Shown in pieces: positions 1 to 7,360 of a stretch of 9,664 bases of DNA (position 1 is the stretch's first letter; each line of letters starts with the position of its first letter). Made by a program: the position numbers and the translations under genes. The stretch is from an uncultured Treponema sp. Its GTDB lineage: Bacteria > Spirochaetota > Spirochaetia > Treponematales > Treponemataceae. The notes below the pieces were generated by a model that was not told the DNA's origin, did no database searches, and worked only from the letters and a program-made list of their open reading frames with translations. The DNA lies in contig CAKUWD010000110.1 of assembly GCA_934699065.1 (NCBI GenBank), forward strand, positions 1-9,664, written 5' to 3'.

Positions 1-867
1 CCAGCCTCCGGGGAATGTTATTCTAAGACGATTTGTAATTATACCGGAAACCTCTTCAGATACCCAGTTTTCATCTTTCTGATTATAAGGTCCTATCTCT
101 GCTACTGTTTTCCAGCGTTCGTTTTCCTCATACTCTACTTTGAATGTTCTGAAAGATCGCTGTATGTATGCTTTTACAGACGATAATTCATACAGTCCGT
201 CAAGATTCCAGATTATCTGTGCATCCTCACGTGGTTCTCCAGATATTCTGCCGAATATTTGCTCTGTACGGTTTACTTTCTGTTCATTCTGAATCTCATA
301 TGGAAGATACCATACCGGCTCATACCATGGGTTTGCAAGTTTTGAATCCCAGAGCCTTTCAGGTTTTATGTTTATCTGTTCATTAAGATTAAATTCATAG
401 CTCGCAGGAATTATTTTTCCACTTTCTGTTTCATCTTGTAAGTCAAAACTAACTTCTTTTATCTTAATCTGACTGGCATTTTCCCCGCTTAATCCGATTC
501 CAAGAATTTTTGATTCTCTTCTCATCTCAGGGAGAGTCATCTTTAGAAGACCGGTAAAAGGTCCGTATTTAAAACAGCCGCTTAAAGAAGTCTTGCCGTT
601 TCCGTTTTCCTCATAAAGCTGTATCTTAGAATTCTCTGGAAGTTCACATTCAATATATACGATATCTTTCTTTTCTGGTATTTCCGAAACATACTCTATC
701 CAGCCGTCTGTCTGACCTTCCTCAATTCCCCAGTAAGTTTCACTGTCATTATCTGTTGTCTGCCATGGTGCCCTTTCTATTTTTCCATTAGCGCCAGCCC
801 TATAATCATAAGAAAAAACAAGACTTGTAAAAAATATTCCTGTAAGGAATGCAAAAACTTTTTTCAT
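1..867 (-). CDS. Secreted discoidin (F5/8)-like jelly-roll protein, partial (C-terminus beyond left edge)
   Basis: The frame is open from an ATG at 867 to the window edge: 289 codons and no stop, so the C-terminus is missing. Residues 1-19 form a clear Sec signal peptide (MKKVFAFLTGIFFTSLVFS), so the protein is exported. Two stretches resemble discoidin/F5-8 type C or carbohydrate-binding jelly rolls: about residues 28-95 (DNDSETYWG followed by GWIEYV) and about 172-289 (IIWNLDGLYELSSVKAY, FKVEYEENERWKTVAEI, ITNRLRITF). This assignment rests on the motif pattern, not on a search. Such domains usually bind glycans or surfaces; no catalytic motif is visible. The start is supported by an AAGG ribosome site in the 17-bp gap after the upstream 1253-residue gene, so the two are almost certainly cotranscribed. 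The role is unknown; an extracellular or surface binding protein is likely. Confidence is high that it is a gene and moderate on the fold. Confidence 0.85.
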   Translation of the reverse strand, partial: MKKVFAFLTGIFFTSLVFSYDYRAGANGKIERAPWQTTDNDSETYWGIEEGQTDGWIEYVSEIPEKKDIVYIECELPENSKIQLYEENGNGKTSLSGCFKYGPFTGLLKMTLPEMRRESKILGIGLSGENASQIKIKEVSFDLQDETESGKIIPASYEFNLNEQINIKPERLWDSKLANPWYEPVWYLPYEIQNEQKVNRTEQIFGRISGEPREDAQIIWNLDGLYELSSVKAYIQRSFRTFKVEYEENERWKTVAEIGPYNQKDENWVSEEVSGIITNRLRITFPGGW

Positions 868-884
868 ACTTAAACCTTTTTAAA

Positions 885-3800
885 TTACCTGATTACTCCG
901 TTTTCATAGATGTTACGTTCATTGCCTTCTATGACGAATATTTCATAATTATAGTTTCCATCTTTTTCTATCCTCATTCCGTATTCACTGCAGCCGTTTA
1001 TTATTCCGCTTTCTGTTTCTATCTTTCCTCCGAAAAGCTGCAGTCCTGTCTGGCATAGCTGTATATCAAAACTGTCAGTTTTAAGTTTTCCGTTTTCCTT
1101 AAGTATGAGTCCCCGGCCACTGTTTGAAATTAAAAGATTTTCACACTCAAGCTTTGAGTTAAGCTTTATTCCGTAATCAGAACAGGCATTACATCTTATT
1201 TCCTTTGCAAGGAGTTTTGTTCCGTTCATAAGAATTCCATTTTTACATCTGTCAAGTATTATTGAATTGCTTAGTTCTACAGCCGCTCCAGAGAAAACTG
1301 TAAGACCGCAGTCAGCATTCTTCATATTAAGGTTATCACCTTCAAGTACACCTTTTATCGAAATTCCTTTCCATTTATTTTGCCAGGTCAAATCTTTTTC
1401 CTCTGCTTCACGGTATGCATCATTCTTAAAGGCTGCCTGTACAAATCTGATTGTCTTTGAGTCTCCTTCATCAATAATCAGTTTTCCACCCTGTTCTACT
1501 GTTATTCCGCCTTTTTCTTCTGCCCTGATTTTACCTACACAAAGACATTTTATGTCCGGATCCTTATCACTATGCGCACAATCCCCTATCTGCAGCGTTA
1601 TTCCTGATGGTACAATAACCTCTTTTTTGATTATGTGTTCACCACGCCATATTTCGTTTCCATAAAGAGAGCCGAACTGTGTGTCTATAATATTAATGTT
1701 AAACTCTGCCTCATCTGTACCGCTTGTAATTTTCAGTTTATATCCGGAAAGCGCACCTGTTCTCTCAGCAGACTGCTCGTAATAGATTTCTTCAAATTTT
1801 GAGTCGCTGATTTTTGTATAGTCCCCGTAATTTTCGCTTGTCCTGCCGTTTCCAAAATTCCATGTAAGGTCTGTTATAATCTGATTTTCATCAGCAGGTA
1901 AAATTTCCATCTTGATTTTCTGCCATGGCCTTGCTGTAATTCCGTCTGCATTATAACTTGAAGCATCTCCAACAAAGAGCCTTGCTTTACCACCCAATAT
2001 ATCAGGTGATTTTGCATAAAGCTTTATGGTCCTGTTTGACCATTCTTCCATCTGTCCCGGAAATCCTTCTGTCAGTTCAATATTAAATACTGTCGTTATA
2101 TTATATTGAAGCGCATATTGTCCAAGATTAGCCCATGTACCCGTCATAGGCTTTGCTTTTGTAGTGAAACAGTGATTATTTGCAGATATTTTTCCTTCTG
2201 TACCAACCGGCATGGTATCAGTTTCCTGTAATTTGAATTTACCGTTACTGCTTATCAGCTCTACCATTCCCTGAATCAGAATTTTATATGGCTCTATATC
2301 CTTATCTTCTATTTTTATTTCAAGGCCTACAACTCCAGTATCAGGCATATCAAATGAATCTGTACTTCCTTCTATTATTTCGCCTTCACTGTTTATTATC
2401 AGATAACTGTTATTATTACCATTTACTTTAAAGAGAAGATTTCCTTTGTTATTTGATAATTCAAGTTCCTTAGTATTATTAAAATGCTCTCTTACAATAC
2501 TTTTATTATCAACAGGATTTAAGTATTCATAAATACAGTCATAGGAAATTACTTTATGCGTAAATCCGCTTTCATCAAGTTCTTCATCAATATAAAAACT
2601 TTCTGCTCCTGAGTTTGTAGCTATTGCACAATCAACTAATTCTTCAGTAAGTTTCATCCATCTATTTTGAAGTTCAGTTTCAAAACAAGAATCATCATCA
2701 TTTCTGAATTTTTCTGCTGTAATCTTTTTATTTATACTGGGAATATCTTTATCTTTTAATAAAATACTTCTCTGTATATATATTTTATTATAATGCTCTG
2801 GCTTACAGCGGCTGTTACTGTTACCTTCAAAAAAGTTTACCTTTACTTTTTTATCCTGTGTTTCTGTATATTCTGTTTTAATTAAGGCTGGAATAAACAG
2901 GCCTGTTTCTCCACCGATTTTTACTGTTTTAATATTTCCTGCATGATCAGAAACACTTACTTCAAAAGAAATGTAGTTATCATGATTTCTGTCTATATCA
3001 TCATATGTATAAGTTCTATTTTCTGTTTCCTTCTGCTCTTCTTGATTTATATTAATAAGAATCACCGGGTCACTTTTGACTGGCGTTCCATCTTTATAAA
3101 TTATTGGAGTAACAGATATATTTTTAATACCGCTGTGTTCATCTTTTATATTTGTTATGTCAATTGTAAAAGCTGTGTTTGTAGAATCATAATTGCTCTC
3201 ATATTTAATTGTATAATTAAAAGAAGGATTATCTTTATCAATTTTTATTACAGGACGGTTACTTTCTTCTATAATATTTCCCACATTATCTATTGCCCAT
3301 AATTTATATATTCCAGTTGCTTTGTATTCAGCCTTACTGCTTTCTTTTATCCCGGAATGCATGTCTACATAATCAATAAAAAGATCTTTCTTTGTCCATA
3401 CATTATTTGAATACACGTTGTATTTTAATTTATCTGTATATACTTTAATTTCTGGTGCTGTCTGGTCTATCCAGATTTCATTTATTTCGGTTTCGTTATC
3501 TGCATTGTCTTTTACTATGATTTTATATTTGCCGGAACCGGTAATGTTAACATTTGTTCCGTTCATATCTGTATTTATATATTGATTTTCAGATTTCTTT
3601 TTTTTCACTGATATTTGACCACACCCGGTTTCTGAATCTTCTGCAACTATATAATTTTGCTGATGCAAATCAGCCGTATTTACATAATTGTCTACAGCAT
3701 ATATTTTGACATCATTTTTGCTCCATTGCATGGTTTGAACTTTTTCAGGATAAGTAACTGTTGGAGGTTTTCTATCTATTTTGATTTCAGCATAGGCTTT

Positions 3801-4646
3801 ACGGTGAATTTCTGTTTGAGATGTACTGGACTCTTTTTTATACAGTAATTCAATTATCATGTCATTTTCAACTGTAAGAAGGATTGGTGAACTGTTATAA
3901 CTGAAACCATTGATTCTCAGAATTGTTGAGTCTTTAGCCCAGCCACTTCCGGATGAGACTTGCCCATCAGAACCAATTGAATATCCGCCAGATGATGTAT
4001 CATCCATATAGGATTTATAATATATTTGAATTTGCTGGCCTTTTTTTACATACCAGACAGACTGCTCACTTATTTTTGCAGAAGCATCTTCGCAGTACAC
4101 TGCAAGACTGTAATTAGGTGAAGTACTCTCATGGTAACATATAAACCCATTTAAATGCCTTATACCTTCAACAAAAGATAAATCAGCATTCTCATCAACT
4201 CCCAGAATTCTTAAAGACATTATTTCGCTTATTACAGTATCATCCCATGTTGAACTGTATTCTGTAAAAAGTTCTACTGTATAGATATCGTTCTTGTTTA
4301 TAACAATAGAGGAGTTATAATCGATTTCAGTATAAAATTTCTTTACACGTAGTACAGTTTTTTTAGAACTTCCTCCACTTCTTCCACCGCCTCCCACTTC
4401 TGCACTAGTGTAATTTATTGAAATTTTCTCACCCTCACGTACTATACATACACCATCATTGTAAAGATCATTCCTAAAAAATGAAGTATTCTCATTTTGA
4501 CAATTAATTTCTAATCTGTATTTTGGATTATTAACTGCATTTGAATCTTTATTATCAATTGTCCCTTCTGTTGAAAAAACCGTTTTTGAAAATACTAATG
4601 AAATAAGAAAATTAAATATAAATAATAGAGAAAACGTTTTTTTCAT
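885..4646 (-). CDS. Large secreted multidomain surface protein (duplicated N-terminal module, Ig-like, PKD-like, C-terminal beta-helix)
   Basis: This gene encodes 1253 residues. I place the start at the ATG at 4646, not the in-frame TTG at 4658: it gives a clean signal peptide (MKKTFSLLFIFNFLISLVFS), with GGA about 8 bases upstream. Residues about 65-145 and 195-290 look like a degenerate tandem repeat (GEKISINY / GQQIQIYY, a Gly/Ser-rich loop, TVLRVKKF / TILRINGF, then YTVEL / MIIEL). Residues about 290-570 contain Ig-like units of the bacterial type, each opening with an ID-x3-P pattern (IDRKPPTV, IDQTAPEI, IDKDNPSF) and containing DNADNE, DNVGN or DHAGN turns. About 895-985 is PKD-like (LTWNFGNGRTSENYG). 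About 995-1253 is a right-handed beta-helix with short repeats such as CKNGILMNG, SDYGIKLN, GRGLILKENG and EYGMRIEKDG. No active site is recognisable. It is probably an extracellular or surface-anchored structural or adhesive protein. It is the first gene of a unit with its own promoter and is followed closely by another secreted protein. Confidence 0.88.
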   Translation of the reverse strand: MKKTFSLLFIFNFLISLVFSKTVFSTEGTIDNKDSNAVNNPKYRLEINCQNENTSFFRNDLYNDGVCIVREGEKISINYTSAEVGGGGRSGGSSKKTVLRVKKFYTEIDYNSSIVINKNDIYTVELFTEYSSTWDDTVISEIMSLRILGVDENADLSFVEGIRHLNGFICYHESTSPNYSLAVYCEDASAKISEQSVWYVKKGQQIQIYYKSYMDDTSSGGYSIGSDGQVSSGSGWAKDSTILRINGFSYNSSPILLTVENDMIIELLYKKESSTSQTEIHRKAYAEIKIDRKPPTVTYPEKVQTMQWSKNDVKIYAVDNYVNTADLHQQNYIVAEDSETGCGQISVKKKKSENQYINTDMNGTNVNITGSGKYKIIVKDNADNETEINEIWIDQTAPEIKVYTDKLKYNVYSNNVWTKKDLFIDYVDMHSGIKESSKAEYKATGIYKLWAIDNVGNIIEESNRPVIKIDKDNPSFNYTIKYESNYDSTNTAFTIDITNIKDEHSGIKNISVTPIIYKDGTPVKSDPVILININQEEQKETENRTYTYDDIDRNHDNYISFEVSVSDHAGNIKTVKIGGETGLFIPALIKTEYTETQDKKVKVNFFEGNSNSRCKPEHYNKIYIQRSILLKDKDIPSINKKITAEKFRNDDDSCFETELQNRWMKLTEELVDCAIATNSGAESFYIDEELDESGFTHKVISYDCIYEYLNPVDNKSIVREHFNNTKELELSNNKGNLLFKVNGNNNSYLIINSEGEIIEGSTDSFDMPDTGVVGLEIKIEDKDIEPYKILIQGMVELISSNGKFKLQETDTMPVGTEGKISANNHCFTTKAKPMTGTWANLGQYALQYNITTVFNIELTEGFPGQMEEWSNRTIKLYAKSPDILGGKARLFVGDASSYNADGITARPWQKIKMEILPADENQIITDLTWNFGNGRTSENYGDYTKISDSKFEEIYYEQSAERTGALSGYKLKITSGTDEAEFNINIIDTQFGSLYGNEIWRGEHIIKKEVIVPSGITLQIGDCAHSDKDPDIKCLCVGKIRAEEKGGITVEQGGKLIIDEGDSKTIRFVQAAFKNDAYREAEEKDLTWQNKWKGISIKGVLEGDNLNMKNADCGLTVFSGAAVELSNSIILDRCKNGILMNGTKLLAKEIRCNACSDYGIKLNSKLECENLLISNSGRGLILKENGKLKTDSFDIQLCQTGLQLFGGKIETESGIINGCSEYGMRIEKDGNYNYEIFVIEGNERNIYENGVIR

Positions 4647-4679
4647 TTTTTTATCCAACTTTTTTTATAGAATACATGT

Positions 4680-4707
4680 ATTGTAACATAATCTTCTAAA
4701 TAATCAA
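4680..4707 (-). promoter_or_regulatory. Probable sigma-70 promoter of the secreted-protein operon
   Basis: Reading the minus strand, TTGATT (4702-4707, four of six matches to TTGACA) and TACAAT (4680-4685, five of six to TATAAT) are separated by 16 bases. Transcription would start near 4672, giving a short leader of about 25 bases before the ATG at 4646. The gap 4659-4768 in which it sits holds no gene and no convincing hairpin terminator. In AT-rich DNA such matches also arise by chance, so this is a prediction, but its position directly before a large gene supports it. Confidence 0.5.
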
Positions 4708-4768
4708 AGGGAAATAAAGTTTATATAACTCACGACACCCCTAAATTACCAGAAAATTTTAAATTATT

Positions 4769-4951
4769 TCATCTGCTTTCTATAGCGGAATATGAAGTTT
4801 CCGCCCCCTTATGATGCTTATATTTTCTTTCCTCATTAGATTTTATTTCTTTACTTTTTTCATATGCCTTTTTATAATCAATTCCCGATTTTGGATCGTG
4901 TGCTGGAGGATCAACCTTCCTACCCAAAAATATCACTATAACAAGTATCAT
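4769..4951 (-). CDS. Small lysine-rich hypothetical ORF (60 aa), possibly the tail of a broken gene
   Basis: The ORF starts at an ATG at 4951 and encodes a short hydrophobic N-terminus (MILVIVIFLG, too short for a normal membrane helix) followed by a charged, lysine-rich tail with KKAYEKSKEIK and YKHHKGAE. I do not recognise the family. No good ribosome site precedes the ATG, which sits at the end of a run of nine A residues with an in-frame TAA just upstream. One extra A in that run would join this frame to the degraded copy of the 156-residue gene immediately upstream. So it may be the C-terminal part of that broken gene and not an independent one. It lies at the end of the Rhs cassette region, before the promoter of the next unit. 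Confidence 0.35.
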   Translation of the reverse strand: MILVIVIFLGRKVDPPAHDPKSGIDYKKAYEKSKEIKSNEERKYKHHKGAETSYSAIESR

Positions 4952-5176
4952 TTTTTTTTATTCTTTGAATAATTTTTAATAGGCTTCTCTTCTCTATTAT
5001 TAATTAGTATTGTTTCAGCTAAAGAATAAATAGCCCATAGATTTCCATATTTTTTTAATATTATTTTATCTTGCACAAAATCTTCATCTAACACATATTG
5101 TTTTACCATCCATTTTTTTCTTCAGATGATAACCAATTAAAACCCTTTTCAAATATTTTTTTGCTGAATCTTTCAT
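4952..5176 (-). pseudogene. Frameshifted partial copy of the 156-aa exported protein gene
   Basis: Positions 4981-5132 match 7631-7783 with only 6 substitutions and one indel over 152 bases, covering residues about 17-68 of the intact protein. The copy has a strong ribosome site (GAGGTGA at 5181-5187) and an ATG at 5176, but that frame (MKDSAKKYLKRV...) stops after 30 codons. The direct cause is a missing base in a homopolymer: the intact gene has eight A on the coding strand (7763-7770), the copy has seven (5113-5119). A second run of seven A (5156-5162) also separates the ATG frame from the homologous frame; one added A would give MKDSAKKIFEKGFNWLSSEE and continue into the homology. Neither the signal peptide nor the C-terminal half of the intact protein is kept. 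It is probably a leftover of an immunity or accessory gene from an earlier cassette; assembly error in homopolymers cannot be excluded. Confidence 0.75.
4981..5132 (-). repeat. Direct repeat, left copy (fragment of the 156-aa gene)
   Basis: This is the left member of a direct-repeat pair with 7631-7783: same orientation, about 95% identity, sharp loss of similarity at both ends. The pair flanks the displaced Rhs tip plus the SUMF1-like gene, separated by about 2.5 kb. Recombination between the copies would remove that whole cassette. Confidence 0.85.
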
Positions 5177-5238
5177 ATTCTCACCTCATTATTTCATGTA
5201 TGCCGTATTGTTTTTAATAATTTAAAAAATATATTCTA

Positions 5239-6141
5239 TTATTTTATATTTCGTACTAAACGAATACCTTGGTAATATCCTGAATAACCAGACACGGAAT
5301 AAATCAAGTAGTTTTCTGTCATATCTTTTTCACTTTTCCAAAATGGAGTAAAAATATTTATTCTTACTTGATTATTTTTAATATAATTTAAATCTATAGG
5401 TATATCGAGTGTTAAAACTTCTTGTAATTTTATATATTTCCATTTTACTTCATTTGTAGCAGAAAATGATTTTCTTTTGTTCTCCCATTCAGAAGATGGA
5501 GTCTTGTTTTCCCCTTCTAAAATTACATCTCCTGCAAAAATTACATATTCATCCCAACACCATTCACCTACATTTCCAAACATGTCATAAATACCTAATT
5601 CATTAGGTTTTTTTAAACCTGGTTCATGAATTACATCATCTGAATTATCTTTATACCATGCAACCTCGTCCAAAACATCGGAACCTGGAAATATATATCC
5701 TTTTGATTTTTTTCCACCTTTTGCAGCCCACTGCCATTCTGCATAAGTTGGAAGTCGATATCCATTTGCATTCTTATTCCAATCTACTGTCCCATTTTCA
5801 TTAATAGTATAGGCAGGCTTTAGTTTTCTTTTTTTACTCAACCAATTTGCATATTTTACAATTTCAACAAATGAAAGATTTGCAACGGCGCAATCTTCAT
5901 TTGTTATCATGTCATATAAAGCTCGTTCCGAGAATTCCCAAGTGTCATCATTGTAATTAGTTTTTTCTCCTGTTTCGAAAAGATATTTATTGTATTCCTT
6001 TACAGTTGTGTTATATTTGAAAATATAAAAAGATTTTATATTTTTATCTCCTTCGACATAAACTTCATTTTGAAAATCATTTGAAACACACGAAGAAATA
6101 ATAATTATTGTTATCCAGAATAATAACATCATTTTTTTCAT
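5239..6141 (-). CDS. SUMF1/FGE-sulfatase-fold lipoprotein; candidate immunity partner of the adjacent Rhs tip
   Basis: This is a 300-residue protein with a lipoprotein signal: basic start MKK, hydrophobic core to residue 15, lipobox-like ISSC with Cys18. The SUMF1 (formylglycine-generating enzyme-like, PF03781 type) fold is seen from the VKEYNKYL segment (47-54), VANLSFVEIVKYANWLS (86-102), the signature GYRLPTYAEWQWAAKGG (127-143), FGNVGEWCWD (188-197) and the closing GIRLVRN (292-298). The usual C-terminal GGSW-type segment and the paired active-site cysteines of true FGE are not apparent. Its cysteines are only Cys18, Cys84 and Cys195, so catalysis is doubtful. The ATG at 6141 overlaps the stop of the upstream Rhs tip (ATGA, 6138-6141), which indicates translational coupling. 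A gene immediately behind an Rhs toxin tip is normally its immunity gene; that role here is inference from position. Alternatives are an envelope accessory protein or a scaffold for the toxin. Confidence 0.85.
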   Translation of the reverse strand: MKKMMLLFWITIIIISSCVSNDFQNEVYVEGDKNIKSFYIFKYNTTVKEYNKYLFETGEKTNYNDDTWEFSERALYDMITNEDCAVANLSFVEIVKYANWLSKKRKLKPAYTINENGTVDWNKNANGYRLPTYAEWQWAAKGGKKSKGYIFPGSDVLDEVAWYKDNSDDVIHEPGLKKPNELGIYDMFGNVGEWCWDEYVIFAGDVILEGENKTPSSEWENKRKSFSATNEVKWKYIKLQEVLTLDIPIDLNYIKNNQVRINIFTPFWKSEKDMTENYLIYSVSGYSGYYQGIRLVRNIK

Positions 6142-7340
6142 CTTCTATACCATCCTTTTGGTTCGATTGAATCGATTGATTTTGCAGACCATGAACTCAA
6201 ACTTTCAATTCCACCAGGCCATGGATCATATTCTTGCAAGTGTCCATTGTTATTAACTAATAAAGTCCAATGAGGTTCATTAGAAAGAGCTGATTTATAC
6301 TTTACAAAAGCCATTTTATATTCTGATTGTTTGAAGTCGTCTTTATTCTTAAATTTTACTTGACTTTTGTTTTTCCATGGACTTTGTAGAAATGTTTTAT
6401 CATAGTTTCCCCCCTTTAAAACTTTTGCCATCTCTTCACTTGTATGCAATTGGTCTTTCATCTCGCTTTTGTCTTTTGATATTTTGCCGTTTGCAATTTC
6501 TTTTTCCATAACCTCATAAGATTGTTCTATTGTTGCACCTTGTAGTACATACATTATCATCCAACAGGTTACAAGACATGCTTTTGTACCATTAATTCCC
6601 AGACGTTTTCCAACAGTCTTTTGATCTAATTTTAATAAATTAAAATTGTTTAGTTTTGAAGTATCATACCCTGCTTTTGCTAAAATTCTTTTTATTTCTT
6701 TCATTTGAGCTTCATTTATTTCTTTAGCATATTCATCATGTTTTCGCTGAATTTCATCATCTACTGCTTTTTGACAATACTGTCCACCACTACTAGAATA
6801 TGAAGCTAATGTACTATCTCTTGTTTGATTAGTTGGTAACTGAGGACCAACTTCAGTAGGTTGTTCTTCTGGTGTATAATCTGGATCATAAGGTCCATCA
6901 TAAATACCATTTACATATGGAGCAAGTCCATTTGAATCTATAAAGTTTATTGGATTCTGTCCAGCATAACCATACCAGTTAACTCCATCACGAGCCGGAT
7001 CCTCAGAAAGCAAAGTTGAGCCGTCTTCGCTTCTCCAGCGATTCCAGTGATAGGTAAGACCAGTTTCGGTATCATAATCGCAGACTGTATAAAGTCCATC
7101 AAAATCAATTAAATCGGTTGTCTCACCTGCCTTAATACCGAACGCCGTGTAGCCGGATTTCCAGAGAAGTCTGTTATCCTCGTCATAAACCTCGGTAACA
7201 CTTCCCTGAATATCTGTAACAGCGTATCTTATACTTTCTGTACTGTTTTCTGTATCCATAAAACCTATTATCTGATTATTTAAATAAACAAAGCTTCGGG
7301 TCGTTACAGAGCTGCCTTCTGTCTTTTTCTGATAAGTCAA
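6138..7340 (-). CDS. Displaced Rhs tip: Rhs core fragment fused to a C39/papain-like cysteine peptidase toxin domain
   Basis: Residues 2-139 repeat the last part of the Rhs core of the main gene at 8276-9664, differing at roughly one residue in ten, and end in the Rhs boundary motif DPARDGVNWYGYAGQNP ... DSNGL. From about residue 140 the sequence is unrelated to the main gene: a Pro/Ser-rich linker, a charged helical stretch (about 188-225), then a domain with KACLVTCW (Cys255, less likely Cys259), EPHWTLLV (His357) and YDPWPGG (Asp372). That Cys-His-Asp order with HW and DPW fits C39-like/papain-fold peptidases (peptidase_C39_2 style). The fold call is from motifs only. The only start is a TTG at 7340 with GGAG just one base before it, a poor initiation site, and the fragment lacks the N-terminal Rhs shell and export signal. 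So it looks like a silent spare tip, usable after recombination into the main gene, not an independent toxin. The downstream SUMF1-like gene overlaps it by 4 bp. Confidence 0.8.
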   Translation of the reverse strand: MTYQKKTEGSSVTTRSFVYLNNQIIGFMDTENSTESIRYAVTDIQGSVTEVYDEDNRLLWKSGYTAFGIKAGETTDLIDFDGLYTVCDYDTETGLTYHWNRWRSEDGSTLLSEDPARDGVNWYGYAGQNPINFIDSNGLAPYVNGIYDGPYDPDYTPEEQPTEVGPQLPTNQTRDSTLASYSSSGGQYCQKAVDDEIQRKHDEYAKEINEAQMKEIKRILAKAGYDTSKLNNFNLLKLDQKTVGKRLGINGTKACLVTCWMIMYVLQGATIEQSYEVMEKEIANGKISKDKSEMKDQLHTSEEMAKVLKGGNYDKTFLQSPWKNKSQVKFKNKDDFKQSEYKMAFVKYKSALSNEPHWTLLVNNNGHLQEYDPWPGGIESLSSWSAKSIDSIEPKGWYRR

Positions 7341-7345
7341 GCTCC
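6928..7345 (-). repeat. Rhs core direct repeat, spare-tip copy
   Basis: Aligns with 8892-9310 at about 90% identity (about 39 mismatches by eye over 418 bases). The central part, about 7100-7290, is almost identical. Similarity stops right after the codons for DSNGL on the toxin side and at GGAGC on the upstream side, where one base is missing relative to the main gene. Both copies read in the same frame, so a crossover between them would give an intact Rhs protein with the peptidase tip. Confidence 0.92.
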
Positions 7346-7360
7346 ATCAACAATATTAAT

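Noticed and set aside
2943..3302. Plus-strand 119-codon ORF rich in Ile, Tyr and Phe
   Set aside because: Shadow of the 1253-residue minus-strand gene; no ribosome site and biased composition typical of antisense AT-rich DNA.
4646..4658. TTG at 4658 as start of the 1253-residue gene
   Set aside because: The ATG at 4646 gives a normal signal peptide and correct ribosome-site spacing; the GGA lies only one base inside the TTG start.
5177..5238. Possible AT-only hairpin after the SUMF1 gene (AATAAT ... ATTATT) as a terminator
   Set aside because: The stem contains almost no G-C pairs and is interrupted, so it is not a credible terminator.
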